Source of the DNA: Lathyrus oleraceus
Lineage: Eukaryota > Streptophyta > Magnoliopsida > Fabales > Fabaceae
Direction of reading: 5' to 3'
Assembly: GCF_024323335.1 (NCBI RefSeq)
Contig: NC_066583.1
Location: forward strand, 416,838,031-416,902,030
Length of the DNA stretch: 64,000 nt
The translations under genes were made by a program, and so were the position numbers. Below the pieces are notes generated by a model that saw nothing but the letters and a program-made list of their open reading frames with translations, did not search any database and had not been told where the DNA came from. Of this stretch, positions 35,161 through 45,285 are shown in pieces. Within the stretch, counting starts at the first letter, position 1, and each line of letters starts with the position of its first letter.

Positions 35161-36240
35161 GTAATGAAAACAAAAACAAAACTATTTGACTGAACATGCA
35201 TTTATTGACTGAAAGAAAGTGACTCAGAACCGAGCAACACAGGAAGCAATCCCTGAAAAGAGGTGATTGCGCACAAAAGGAAAAAACCTATCCTAATGGC
35301 AACGTGAAACCGTGATCTCATCGGGTTCCACCTCGGTTACACCTCATATGTCCTCAAGACTCTCCGCACTTTCTGTCTTCTAAACAAGACGCTTCCAATC
35401 AATCTCTGTCTGGGATTAGCCGAGTCATGTCCAAAGCACTAACAATCATGCTGGACGCAGTTCTTCGTTTCATTTCCTCTTTTGCCTAGACCGCCCTTTC
35501 GGGTCTTCAGTCCACCGGGATACCCTCTTTTGCCCAAGTCGCCCTTGTGGGGTTTTCGACTTGCCGGGTGTACAGTTTTTTCTCTTTATCCCTAACTTTT
35601 GCCCGAACCTTTTCTCTTTTTTTTTCTTGGTTCGCCGGGATGCCCTTTTTTGTCTGGACTCTTTTATTCTTTTTGTCCAGCGGGTCTCTTTTTACGAAGT
35701 ATCTTTTAACTGCGTCCGCATTCACAAGGAATGGAAAATCTTCGTCACCCGTGGTCATCGACAACAAGGCCATGTCAGAGAAACCTTTTTGACCACGAAT
35801 GAGATTCATAACTGTATGTCCACTTGCCCCTACGATCGTCTTGAGGAGGAAGGATCCTTTTCAACAACACGTTTCCCACATGATACGCACGAGGTCGCAC
35901 TTTTCGGTCAACCACACGCTTCATTTACTGGGTACAACTGGCCCATGACAAGTAACTGCCAGCCTCTTTTCCTTAGTCAGGCTCAATGTGTCATACCGAG
36001 TCCTTAGCCACTCAGCCTTCTCTAATTTCTCATCCCTCAGGACTCTCCATGACGAAATCTGGACCTCAAATGGTAGCGCCGACTCCTTATCATACTCCCG
36101 CGAGGAAGGCGTTTCCCCAGTAGATGCACGCACCGAGGTTCGATACCCAGGATATAAGCTTCGTACTCAGCCACCATTGTTGGTGCAATCAAAGCTAACC
36201 AGGCAACGAAGGGAACATGGGACCCTTTTGGCGTAACCAA
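35161..36240 (-). pseudogene. Ogre-2 integrase C-terminus and second RNase H fragment
   Basis: 36240-36037 shows the second (archaeal-type) RNase H piece, GSHVPFVAWLALIAP and VAEYEAYILGIE. Without any integrase core, 36110-35921 then jumps to the integrase C-terminal tail (ISSWRVLRDEKLEKAEWL, LTKEKRLAVTCHG). The Pol end at about 35770-35690 (GDEDFPFLVNADAVKRYF) follows, then a Lys-rich tail to 35507. The D,D-35-E catalytic region is gone. 35161-35506 is pol/3' UTR transition with nothing recognised. Confidence 0.8.
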
Positions 36241-36681
36241 AGTAGCACTAACTCATTCATATTAACCCCATCAGACATCAGAATCCGTTCGGATTCAGGG
36301 TCAGGCCCCTCCTCCGGGATCGGTTCCTCACAATCTTTCGATTTGAGCACCTCGAGATGTCCTCATCAGGGAACTCAAACGTCCTTGGTTGATAATCCTC
36401 AATGGGCTGCTGGGCGAGATAATCAGACATTACACTCCCCCTTACTGCTCTTTGAGAGGTATACTGAATATCGCAAATCAGTCAGAATCATTTGCCCTCT
36501 CGCAACCTGTCCGGTCAATGCTGACTTCACAAATGCATACTTGATCGGATCCTTCTTGGAAATCCCGAAGTGGTATGAACCAGCATATACTGCCTCAGTC
36601 GGCGAGCAGCCTATGCCAAAGTACAGCAAGTTTCCTCGAGCAGTGAATGTATTGTTTCACAGTCGACAAACTTTTTGCTAA
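36241..36681 (-). pseudogene. Ogre-2 RNase H C-terminus and connection to the second RNase H
   Basis: The frame at 36629-36423 contains DPIKYAFVKSALTGQVARGQ, MILTDLRYSVYLSKSSKG, the end of the gypsy RNase H domain. It is followed, after stops, by CEEPIPEEGPDPESERI at about 36320-36280, the Tat-type linker before the second RNase H. The N-terminal RNase H part carrying the first catalytic Asp is missing. Non-functional. Confidence 0.75.
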
Positions 36682-37650
36682 GGTAAATTGCATGCTCTTT
36701 TCGACCAGACTCGTCATGCTGACACAATACGCACCTCATAGACCCCTCGAGGGCTGTCAAGTACCAGATTAGCAGTTGTTCTTTCCATAGGAGGCATCAG
36801 AATCAGAGGTTCCTGCAACTTATTCTTTTTCAATGCCCCTTGGCAATCATTATCCACCTGACCGTTTGCTCTCTCTCCGTTTGCTTTTTTTTTCGGTTCA
36901 GGCCTTTCTTGCATTGCTTTTCCTTTTCTTTTCTTTTCTTTCTTTCTTTTTTTATTTTTTCTTCATTTTTTTTAGCAGGATCGACCTCGATTCCTCTTTC
37001 GTTCACAATAAACCTCGGCAGTTTACCGGACAGCACTCCACAAGTGCACTGATTCAGACTCAACCTCAGTCTGAGTTGTCTCAACCCGGTCAAACGACTT
37101 GCCCCGGATCCACTAGATGCCCTTCTTCTGTTTGGGACTTTGCCATCATGTCATCAACATGTCATTTGATTCCACGATGAGTCATATCATGAAACAAAGT
37201 CACTCTGATACGTGGCACCGGCGTTCTGCTTCACTAGTGGACAGTCTTCTCTCAATGGTTGCCTGTGTACAACGACATCAGTACCCGACCTGGCATATCC
37301 TGACACGACCAGGCGAAGGTATACACATACTCTTTCAACAGGGCTACCATTCTTCTCTCGACTCGCCTCTGAAGCGACCCCAATTTTCACTGTCTGACCT
37401 CGGTGGTGCTTGGAATAACAATTTTGAATCGCTCCTCGTACAATTGAATCACCTTCTCCTCTTGCTTCAACAACCTGGCTAATTCCAACAGATCACAACC
37501 TTCTTCGCCTTGTTCTTCGGCCTGATAGATCGGATTGTCAAAGTCATACAGAGGTGTAACCGAATTGTTATCAATGAGATCAAGAAGATAATCACTTTTG
37601 AGGTCGGAACCAAATGAATCAAAAGGAAAGAGAATGAAAAACATTGCCAT
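36682..37650 (-). pseudogene. Ogre-2 reverse transcriptase relic with core deleted
   Basis: 37650-37387 is the Pol N-terminal linker (NPIYQAEEQGEEG, ARLLKQEEKVIQLYEE), followed by FAWSCQDMPG at about 37320. Fingers and palm motif A are absent. A damaged motif C, HVDDMMAKSQTEEGHLVD (about 37165-37112), comes next, then the thumb GVLSGKLPRFIVNERGIEVD at about 37035-36980. A pyrimidine-rich plus-strand tract (36900-36975) then breaks the frame into Lys/Glu repeats. 36682-36830 shows RNase H connection remnants only. Cannot encode an RT. Confidence 0.8.
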
Positions 37651-37839
37651 TTTTATTTTTTTTTAAACTGCAAAAATACGTGAAAAACAGGGAACACCGC
37701 TTTTAATCACAAAAACATCCATTTATTACTGATGCAAAATGTTGCACAATGAAACACATGAGATGGCCCTTACAATGGACCATTACATTTCGGGCAAAAC
37801 GTATGGCTTTCATGCAAACAAAATTGAAAAACAGAAATA
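37651..37839 (-). other. Probable Ogre gag-pol intron remnant
   Basis: Ogre elements are known to carry an intron between gag-pro and pol. Here a 190-base non-coding AT-rich segment separates the gag-derived ORF from the pol linker. It ends with an acceptor-like TATTTTTGCAG (minus, about 37683-37673). I do not see a convincing donor. Confidence 0.45.
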
Positions 37840-39186
37840 CTATTCTTCAGGATGAGCGACAGTGGCGATCTTTGAGGCCTTCCAATTCTCTGGGACGCAC
37901 GATTTTATCCACAACTCAAGCTCACGGTCACTGTTGCTCTCTTCACCCACTGTACAGGCGTGACCTGGATCCAGCATTCCGGCACTGACGAAGGTGTATG
38001 GTGGACGACGTCCTCTGTTTTGTCTAGACGACTCTTGATCTGGCTGATAGCCGACCCCAAACATGTCTGCTTTTACCACAATATCAATGATCTTCCCCCA
38101 ACCTAGGGCTTCTCTGCTCTTTACCACTTCCAGGGCCTGTTTGTAAGAAGAAATGGACAGCTTCTTCTCTTTCTTGGCAACAAAGGCGTTTTCCACCTGG
38201 ACTGTTTCCACTGCCTGACTTGGTGTTTCAACATTTTCACCGTCCATTTCTACTTCCATCATGCTCTGGATCTTATCTCCCATCACTACACACCCCTTTG
38301 TGGCGACGGCCGCACAACAATTATCAGCACTAGGGAAAGCTCCATCCTTCATCGGAGGTTTTGGGACCACAGACATTGGAACCTTTAACTGATCCTCCTC
38401 AGTCACCTCCACTCTTCTCTTGTCTGTTTTCACCGTCTTCACTTTTATAGGACCCTGTCTGGGTACGGGGTTGACATTCCCATTCATTATCTGTGCTAAG
38501 CCGATGGCCTTGGAATCCACCATGTCCTGGACGACATGTTTGAAAGCTCTACAACCCTCAATGTTGTGTCCGGGTGCCCTAGAATGGAAATCACATTTAG
38601 CATTTTCGTCGTAGTTTGGAGGCCTCCGCTGGCGTTCCACGGGAATCAATATCCTTGGCCGGACTAACCCCAGATCGCTCAACCTTTTGAACAGAAGAGT
38701 ATAAGTCACAGGTGGCTCATCAAACTGACGATCTGGCTTCCCCTTCTTTACTTGGCTCTTAGCTTTCAGTGCTTTCTGTTGAGGTGGTGGTTGTTGCTGT
38801 GGTACAGGTGGATTACCAACAGGAGTGGTTACAGCGGCAGCATAAGGGTGGTAACGATCCTTACCGCGTTCTTTCTTTGTCTCCACACCTCCTGATTCAA
38901 CCTCCTTTTTGAGCGGACCACTGCCAGATGGTTTCTTTGCTACTGTGCCAGAGGGGTTGTTTGCTTCGGATGACGGAGCCTTTCCCTGAACTTTCTCCCT
39001 TATCATCCAGCCTTCAATCCTTTCCAATCTCTCAGCCATTGCTTTCTGCCCCAAGGCAAGCCCTTGCACAACACTGAACAACTCCCTCATCATCTCTTTC
39101 AATTCAAGAATGTCGGCGTTGGGCGGACCCATCAGCCTGAATTTACTGAGTCTGGCCAAATATCTGAATGGCAGAGCTATGCACAC
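37840..39186 (-). CDS. 448-codon gag-derived linker ORF of Ogre-2, open
   Basis: Longest clean gag-derived frame in the window. ATG 39186 (M1) or ATG 39132 (M19, MGPPNADILELK) could start it; M19 better fits Ogre Gag. Residues 25-60 form a helix like the Gag N-terminus (ELKEMMRELFSVVQGLALGQ). 65-110 is Ser/Lys/Gly-rich and 128-137 is Gln/Pro-rich. 155-185 (PPVTYTLLFKRLSDLGLV) leads to a Cys-His-His-Cys knuckle, C198, H201, H207, C212. Residues 345-385 (ALEVVKSREALGWGKIID, FGVGYQP) are the region that follows protease in Ogre. The capsid core and the DTG/DSG protease are absent, yet no stop or frameshift occurs. It could bind RNA or co-assemble with intact Ogre Gag; that is inference. Confidence 0.8.
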   Translation of the reverse strand: MCIALPFRYLARLSKFRLMGPPNADILELKEMMRELFSVVQGLALGQKAMAERLERIEGWMIREKVQGKAPSSEANNPSGTVAKKPSGSGPLKKEVESGGVETKKERGKDRYHPYAAAVTTPVGNPPVPQQQPPPQQKALKAKSQVKKGKPDRQFDEPPVTYTLLFKRLSDLGLVRPRILIPVERQRRPPNYDENAKCDFHSRAPGHNIEGCRAFKHVVQDMVDSKAIGLAQIMNGNVNPVPRQGPIKVKTVKTDKRRVEVTEEDQLKVPMSVVPKPPMKDGAFPSADNCCAAVATKGCVVMGDKIQSMMEVEMDGENVETPSQAVETVQVENAFVAKKEKKLSISSYKQALEVVKSREALGWGKIIDIVVKADMFGVGYQPDQESSRQNRGRRPPYTFVSAGMLDPGHACTVGEESNSDRELELWIKSCVPENWKASKIATVAHPEE

Positions 39187-40239
39187 CAGTTAGATGCTGA
39201 CACCTACAAAACAACAAATAGGTTAGTATGACTCACACATGCAATGTCTATCCGTATGAGGAATGTCCTTTGATTATGGCTTCATTGAGACAAATGATTT
39301 TTTTTTCACAACATTCCGACATCTGGATGTCTCTCGACCGGAATCTCAATCCAACAATGGACCCCGAGTACGGATAGACACGGGTTAAATGCATATGAAT
39401 GCGAAATGGGAATGATGCAAATGCATGCAGGCAAGTCACTGTGCCACCAAGTCATCTGAAGACCCATCAAGTCTCTGAACCAGTCACAGTCATCTGAGGG
39501 ACTAAGTCACCATAAATCCAACTTGGGGAGTTCCGAAATAAACGGAACTGGAGATTATATCACTATCATCACAGGAACATCCATTGAACGGACGACAACC
39601 AGATCCTTTGAACGAGTACTCTCAAATTCAACCCGGGGATCCGAAATAAACGGAACCCGCTGATATATATCACGGACAGAATTCCGGCGTGACAGAAGTA
39701 AGTACCCACAAGTTCATCTGAACCAAAGTCACCCTCAGTACTCAGAGTCACCAACAAGTCACTAACAGTACCTGTAATGATCATTCCCTCCCCACTCACG
39801 GGTGTCATCTAGGCCAGGGTAAGGTCGAAAGAAACGCAGGATAAACAACCCTTTCAAGAATATCATCCTGTGCACACCCGATGTATGCACCGATAATACC
39901 CCATCAGAGTCTGAACTGCTCGTGATATCAATGTTCCGCTAAGTGGCGCATACCACCCGCTTCCCATGAATCACTCTATTCCTAGGTTTCCTAGATTTCA
40001 CTCATAGCCTGGGTATTGGGCCTTTTACCTCGAGTAACTCCCACCCCAAATAGAGAAACACGGCACAGCCAACACAGATGAATATGAATGAATGCAAACA
40101 TTAATGCGCACATAAATGAAAGCAATAAATAAATGAATGCAATAAATAACAGCAAACAGCAACCAAAACCCTATCCTAGAGAGCGCTAGGAGAGACTCGC
40201 TTAGGGAAGATGGACCAGCAAGAGGTCAACTTCTCCTTT
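39187..40239 (-). other. Ogre-2 leader (5' UTR), no ORF1
   Basis: About 1 kb between primer site and gag-derived ORF. It contains a short repeated CCGAAATAAACGGAAC (at about 39532 and 39640) and CAAGTCA/AAGTCACC words. ORF1, present in Ogre-1, is missing. No gene seen. Confidence 0.7.
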
Positions 40240-40256
40240 CCCCAGCATAGTCGCCA
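40240..40256 (-). promoter_or_regulatory. Primer-binding site, tRNA-Arg type (Ogre-2)
   Basis: Minus strand TGGCGACTATGCTGGGG, two bases inside the LTR, the same geometry as Ogre-1. Confidence 0.87.
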
Positions 40257-40258
40257 GC

Positions 40259-43200
40259 TGTCGCATTACGCGAAAAACCGGCGGGAAAACGAAACAACAG
40301 AGCCGCCACCGTGCGTTATTTATCCCAAAAGAGGGAAAGGAAACGCTCGAAGTAAACCTGGAAAAGACATGGTCTCGCGACCAAAGAGAATGGGATCGGG
40401 AGTCGGTTATGGGAAAGGAAGGTATTAGCACCCCTACGCATCTGTCGTACTCGACGGGATCCACGCACAAAAGGAAGGAATATGGTTGCTAAAACACTGC
40501 TCACAAACAAACACACTGGCTGAAAGAGACACAAGAAAACAAAGGAAACTAACTCGGCAGGATGTCGCATCCTAGGCCTACGTAGTCTATCAGGCATAGA
40601 CATCAGAGTCGACGTAGTTCGGACAGGGGGGAAATGTGCTCGCTAAGATGTCGCATCCTATGCATACGTATCTTCTCTGACAGAAGAATCAGAGCACTCG
40701 TAGCTCGGCTAACGCACGCCAAACAAACAACACAGGAAATCGACTGCCAATCGCTGGACTTACGTCAAACTCCACACAAACAGGCAAACCTGGAATCCGA
40801 ATGCCCATCGTTGGACTTACATCAGACTCCGAACCAACAAACACACACAGGAAACCAACTGCCAATCGCTGGACTTATGTCAGACTCCAACAAAGAAACT
40901 GGAAACTGAATGCCAATCGCTGGACTTACATCGGACTCCAACCAGAAAAGGAGAAACAACTCACGCAAACAAAACAAAAGGGCGCCCGGAGAGATCAGCT
41001 CATCTCCTGCCTACGTACCTCATCTGGTATGAGGATCAGGGCAACGTAGTTCCCCTACGCAGGGTCAAAGGACTAGCCTAACCAGATAGAAAGGGAGATA
41101 CAACTAGGGAGACTACGACTCGAGCCTAGATGTTATCATGCATATCATCCCTAAGTTAAGGTTGCTATCTAACTTGCACAGGGAGCAAGCTGTCCTAAAC
41201 AGCACAGGCAAAGCAAACAATCACAAATAGCACACACTATATACACACAAAGTGGGCTCACGCAAGGGTTAGGCTGTGAAACACAAGCCATCTGGAATCG
41301 GGTGATGTTAGCTCTTAACCCTAACATTGAGAGTTAGGGTGAAGCAGATGAAATGGGAAGTGAAGATGAGACTTCACAGCTCTTATCCCTGGTCTGGGAG
41401 AGCTTCAGACAAAGGAATGTGTGGGTTCAGAAAGTGGGAACCCTTCTACACATATGACTGACTCAACAGAGATCTTGGGTTAATATCCTCAATGCATCAA
41501 CACCAGTTGTGTGAGCAAAGGGATGACTCAATTGAATAGCAGGAGATGGATTGCACATCTCTTGTATCTGCCAATTGCCTCTTAGAGGTCTTTTCCTGCT
41601 TGGCACAAATGTAAACAATCACAAGCATTGCCTCTTAAGGAGGACTTCAGACAGGTGCCTGACCATATAACAGGCCAGGTCTTCCAGACTACATGGAGTC
41701 AGAGACATTATACCTCAAATTGGTTAAGCAACCAATCAACAGCAAAAGCAAGTTCACAATGAACTATAGCAACTAATGTACCTGAAAACAATCTAACTCA
41801 GTCAATACTCAACTCAAAAAGTCAAACAGACAGACTAAAAGTCAACAGTTAACTGTACAAACAGACAACAAGCAATGCATCAAGCAAAGCACAAGCTCAA
41901 CTCAAAGGAGCTAATCCACCTACAAAACAACTTAATGTTAATCAACATCAATCAAATATCAATCCAAATGAGCAAATGAATCACACTCCTCAAGGCCATA
42001 TGCTTCTTGTCCTGAAAACACAACTCAAACATAAGCACTAACCACTAGGACATGGCCTAGGGTCAAAGAGGGAGAAATAATTCAAAACAGAACATGAAAA
42101 TTTACATGAATCAAATTAAACCAATTAAGAACAAAATCCAAGTGGTCTCATTTCAATAGCATCAACCAATTTCATTTCATAAAGCAAACATGGAAAGGCA
42201 TGCATTTCAAAGCTCATTGAAGCAAACAGAATGAAACAATCCTCATCAACTCAATTAGATGCATCAAGTTCAGACAAGCACAAAACCGAATCTACACATG
42301 ATATGGACATCAAACCAAAGCCAAGACAAACTTTAAAGTGTCTAGAACACATGTGCAAAATTTCAGGTTCATATGATAAACAACCAGCATTTCACAAATC
42401 TTTTAAATTCATGACTATCCAAAAGTCCAAACATGACCAATCAGCAAAGAAAATCTCAAACAAATTGGAAATGCACTCAAAAATTCCACAAAAATTCACA
42501 AGCAATCCTAACATCTAGTAGTATCATCATGCAAAAGATCAGATTAATTGGCATTTAATTGGCATGGCAAATAAATCAACAAATCAAGCAAGCAATGGTG
42601 TGACACACATTGTCACACCTACATTCAACAGATGATATCTCATCAACCAGGAATAGGAAAAATGCAAACTCTATACCAAAATGACCATTAGGATGTCTAT
42701 TTTAAACATGCAAAATTTCAAGAGTGTTGGAACAAATCGCATCGTTTCACAATCAAAATGGCAAGGCATATCAAGAAAATACACATGCAAACATTCTCTA
42801 GGCAAAATAAAAATCCATCCAGGCAAAAATCATGGAAAAATACTCATTAAATTCTAGACATCATGAGGAAAATGGTGCAAAAAACCTCACATTATTTGGA
42901 CAATCCATTATGAAGTTGTGAATTTTTCAAATGGAGAAAAAATTAAAAAACATGTGAAATGGCATGGTGTGAACATGAAGCATAAAGGATTAAAAAGCCA
43001 AAGCAAATGTTGAAAACGTCCGGAGCCAAGGATCGAACCACGTTGGAATTTGAATGTGACGCTCTCAAAATGAAACGCCGCGTTTCATTAAAGGTGATGT
43101 GGCACGGGGAAACGCTCTGGACCAATTAAAATGACACGTTGTACTACATGCAGCCAATACATGCGCATAAACAGAAAATCTCATGCAGCAAGCGAGGAAA

Positions 43201-44925
43201 TGGATCTAGCACGCATCTGGAAACGAAAATCTAGGGTTCATGCAATGTTCATCATCAAATCCAGGCTCAAGAACATTTTATTCCAGAAATCAAGAATGAA
43301 TATACCATTGGCTTCGTCTTTCCAAGCACATCACTAATCTAACATCAATTTATCCTAATTCTCACTATCATGCACGGATCGAGCCAAAGAAATTTTGTAC
43401 ATCAATCTTAAAATCAACATATCTTTCTTATTTCTTGATGAAAATCAAAGATTCAAAGTTCAATGCACTCACCTATGAAGGATCTACCAAAAGCACCTAA
43501 ACATTTCATGAATTATGAGGATCGATTCCTGACCTGAATTGAAGTGCAGAAGTGGATTCGTGGATTTCAGGTTTTGTAAGGTCCAAACAGGTGTTCTCCA
43601 ATGCTTATGTGAATGGATGGAAGAAGGATCAATGCTCAACCGTGCTTAATGCAGCTCAAATCCTCACTTGCCATTGATGAAGCTTGCTTTGACAGTTCCA
43701 AATTCTGCTCGAAAATAATGAACTCTTGCTTGCAGAAGGTCCAATAACACTTGTGGATGATGAATCAATGAAGAACAATGCAAGGTTTTGGCAGAATTTG
43801 GATGAAAAGTTGAGAGAAAAAGTTTGTGAAAAATGCAAAAGTGGATCTAGATCTGAGATTTGGATGTGTTAACCACATTTTCTGTTATGATTTTCAATAT
43901 ATATGTGCTGTTAATCAAACTCTTAATCCCAATTAGCCAAATGCAAGTGATTAATGAAAATGCAAGTGTAATGCAAATTTGGTCAATTCACCTTATGTGC
44001 ATGGAATGATTGCTAAAGTACACGAGTTCATGTGCCAAATCACTTGCAAAATCCATTTGGAGCCAAATGCACATGATGGAATGTGTGGAAAATGCTTAAT
44101 TTTCAAATTGCAATTTCCCCTCCAAATTCAAATGAAATTCAAATGAAAAATGCAATATTTTTGTGATGAGAATTGATGAAATGTAATGCATGGTTTGGAT
44201 AGCTCATGTTAAAACAAGAATGTAGCAAAAAATCCCACTCCATTTGGCCTTTTGGTGTGAAAGTTATCCCCTTTTGAATTTCAAATTTTCTTGGCAAAGA
44301 TTGATCCATAACGTTTCAACCACACATGAGAAATTCATGTTCTTGGACTTTTTGGAAAGGGGAGAGCAAGATATTCAACTTTCATGTTGGACAAAATTTC
44401 ATTTGAAGCTTTCTTGATGATGTAATCTTGAGGAGAAGACCTTTCCATTTTTGGCAATTTGAAATTACAGGACACTTACTATTTTTGGAAACTCTTCATC
44501 TGACCTCAAATTCTCCATTGTTGATGTTTGATATGTCAAATGAGACTTGTATGGACATGAATAAGGCCTCTCTAACCATCTCCCACCTTCAAATCCATGA
44601 TTGAATGCACAGTTGACTTTGGTTGACTTTCTAGGGTTTCAGATGCATTGTGCAATGACTGATGAGCTTTGAGCATCCAACCTTTGGCCAAACCATTTAA
44701 AAATGATCCCTAGGTCACATGAACTAAATGAACCAACCCTGGGGCCTTTCTTCAATAGGAAATGCACTTGCTTCCTTGCGCAACTGGATTTCCTGACCAG
44801 TCTTGACTGATGACTTGCACTTGGGCAATGGACAATGCAATGCTATGCAGTGGACAATATAATGTAAATGACCTAATCATGAAAATGTATGTACAAAAGG
44901 GGAGGTGCAAATTTGAGGTGCTACA
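40259..44925 (-). repeat. 5' LTR of Ogre-2, 4667 bp
   Basis: Starts TGTCGCATTACGCG and ends GAGGTGCTACA. Nearly collinear with 26748-31565, except for a deletion of about 150 bases at about 42254. It holds its own copy of the tandem array (about 40737-40945) and a TATATATT-type box (minus, about 43897-43904). Confidence 0.9.
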
Positions 44926-45285
44926 CGTAGGAAATGGGTTTCATCCATCCAAACACAAAAATAATAAACTTGTACATTCTTCCCTCATCTCTTCAATCAA
45001 TGTTTGCACAAAAATATTTCATAAACAAATAATTTTACAACAAGTTGTGAAAAGGGTTCCCTAGGAGTACCTAGGATGTTGTGGGTGCCTAACACCTTCC
45101 CACAACATAATTACCCCCTTACCTAGATCTCTGACCTTTTATTAGTTTTCTTTGCAAAACTTCTTAGGCTTTTGTTCGCTTTCTAGCCATTCCTTTGGAT
45201 AAATAGAAGTGCGGTGGCGACTCTATCTTGTATGATTTACCTCGGATCTAATTAATATTTCCGATGGTGATGAATACACCGCTAT
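44926..45285 (+). repeat. Ogre-family LTR, second part (continues from 26747)
   Basis: Begins with target duplication CGTAG and continues the LTR tail in step with the related LTR at 52363-52732 (GGGTTTCATCCATCC, CCCTTACCTAGATCTCTGAC, GTGCGGTGGCGACTC). It ends at about ACACCGCTAT. No primer site follows, so the neighbouring interior was lost or belongs to another element. Confidence 0.78.

Larger units (their letters stand above)
26748..44925 (-). mobile_element. Ogre-2: complete 18.2 kb Ogre derivative with deleted capsid, protease, RT and integrase cores
   Basis: Two closely similar LTRs (26748-31565 and 40259-44925) bound an 8.7 kb interior in minus orientation. There is a primer site at 40240-40256, a polypurine tract at 31566-31578 and a target duplication. 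Between them, in order, are a 1 kb leader, a 448-codon gag-derived ORF, an intron-like segment, fragments of RT, RNase H, second RNase H and integrase C-terminus, and a 3.5 kb repeat-rich 3' UTR. There is no ORF1. By eye the first about 370 bases of the LTRs differ at about 11 positions; later parts look closer. It cannot mobilise itself. Confidence 0.88.

Noticed and set aside
36217..36681. 154-codon plus-strand frame as a gene
   Set aside because: The opposite strand carries RNase H and second RNase H signatures in the expected Ogre order; the plus frame is its shadow.
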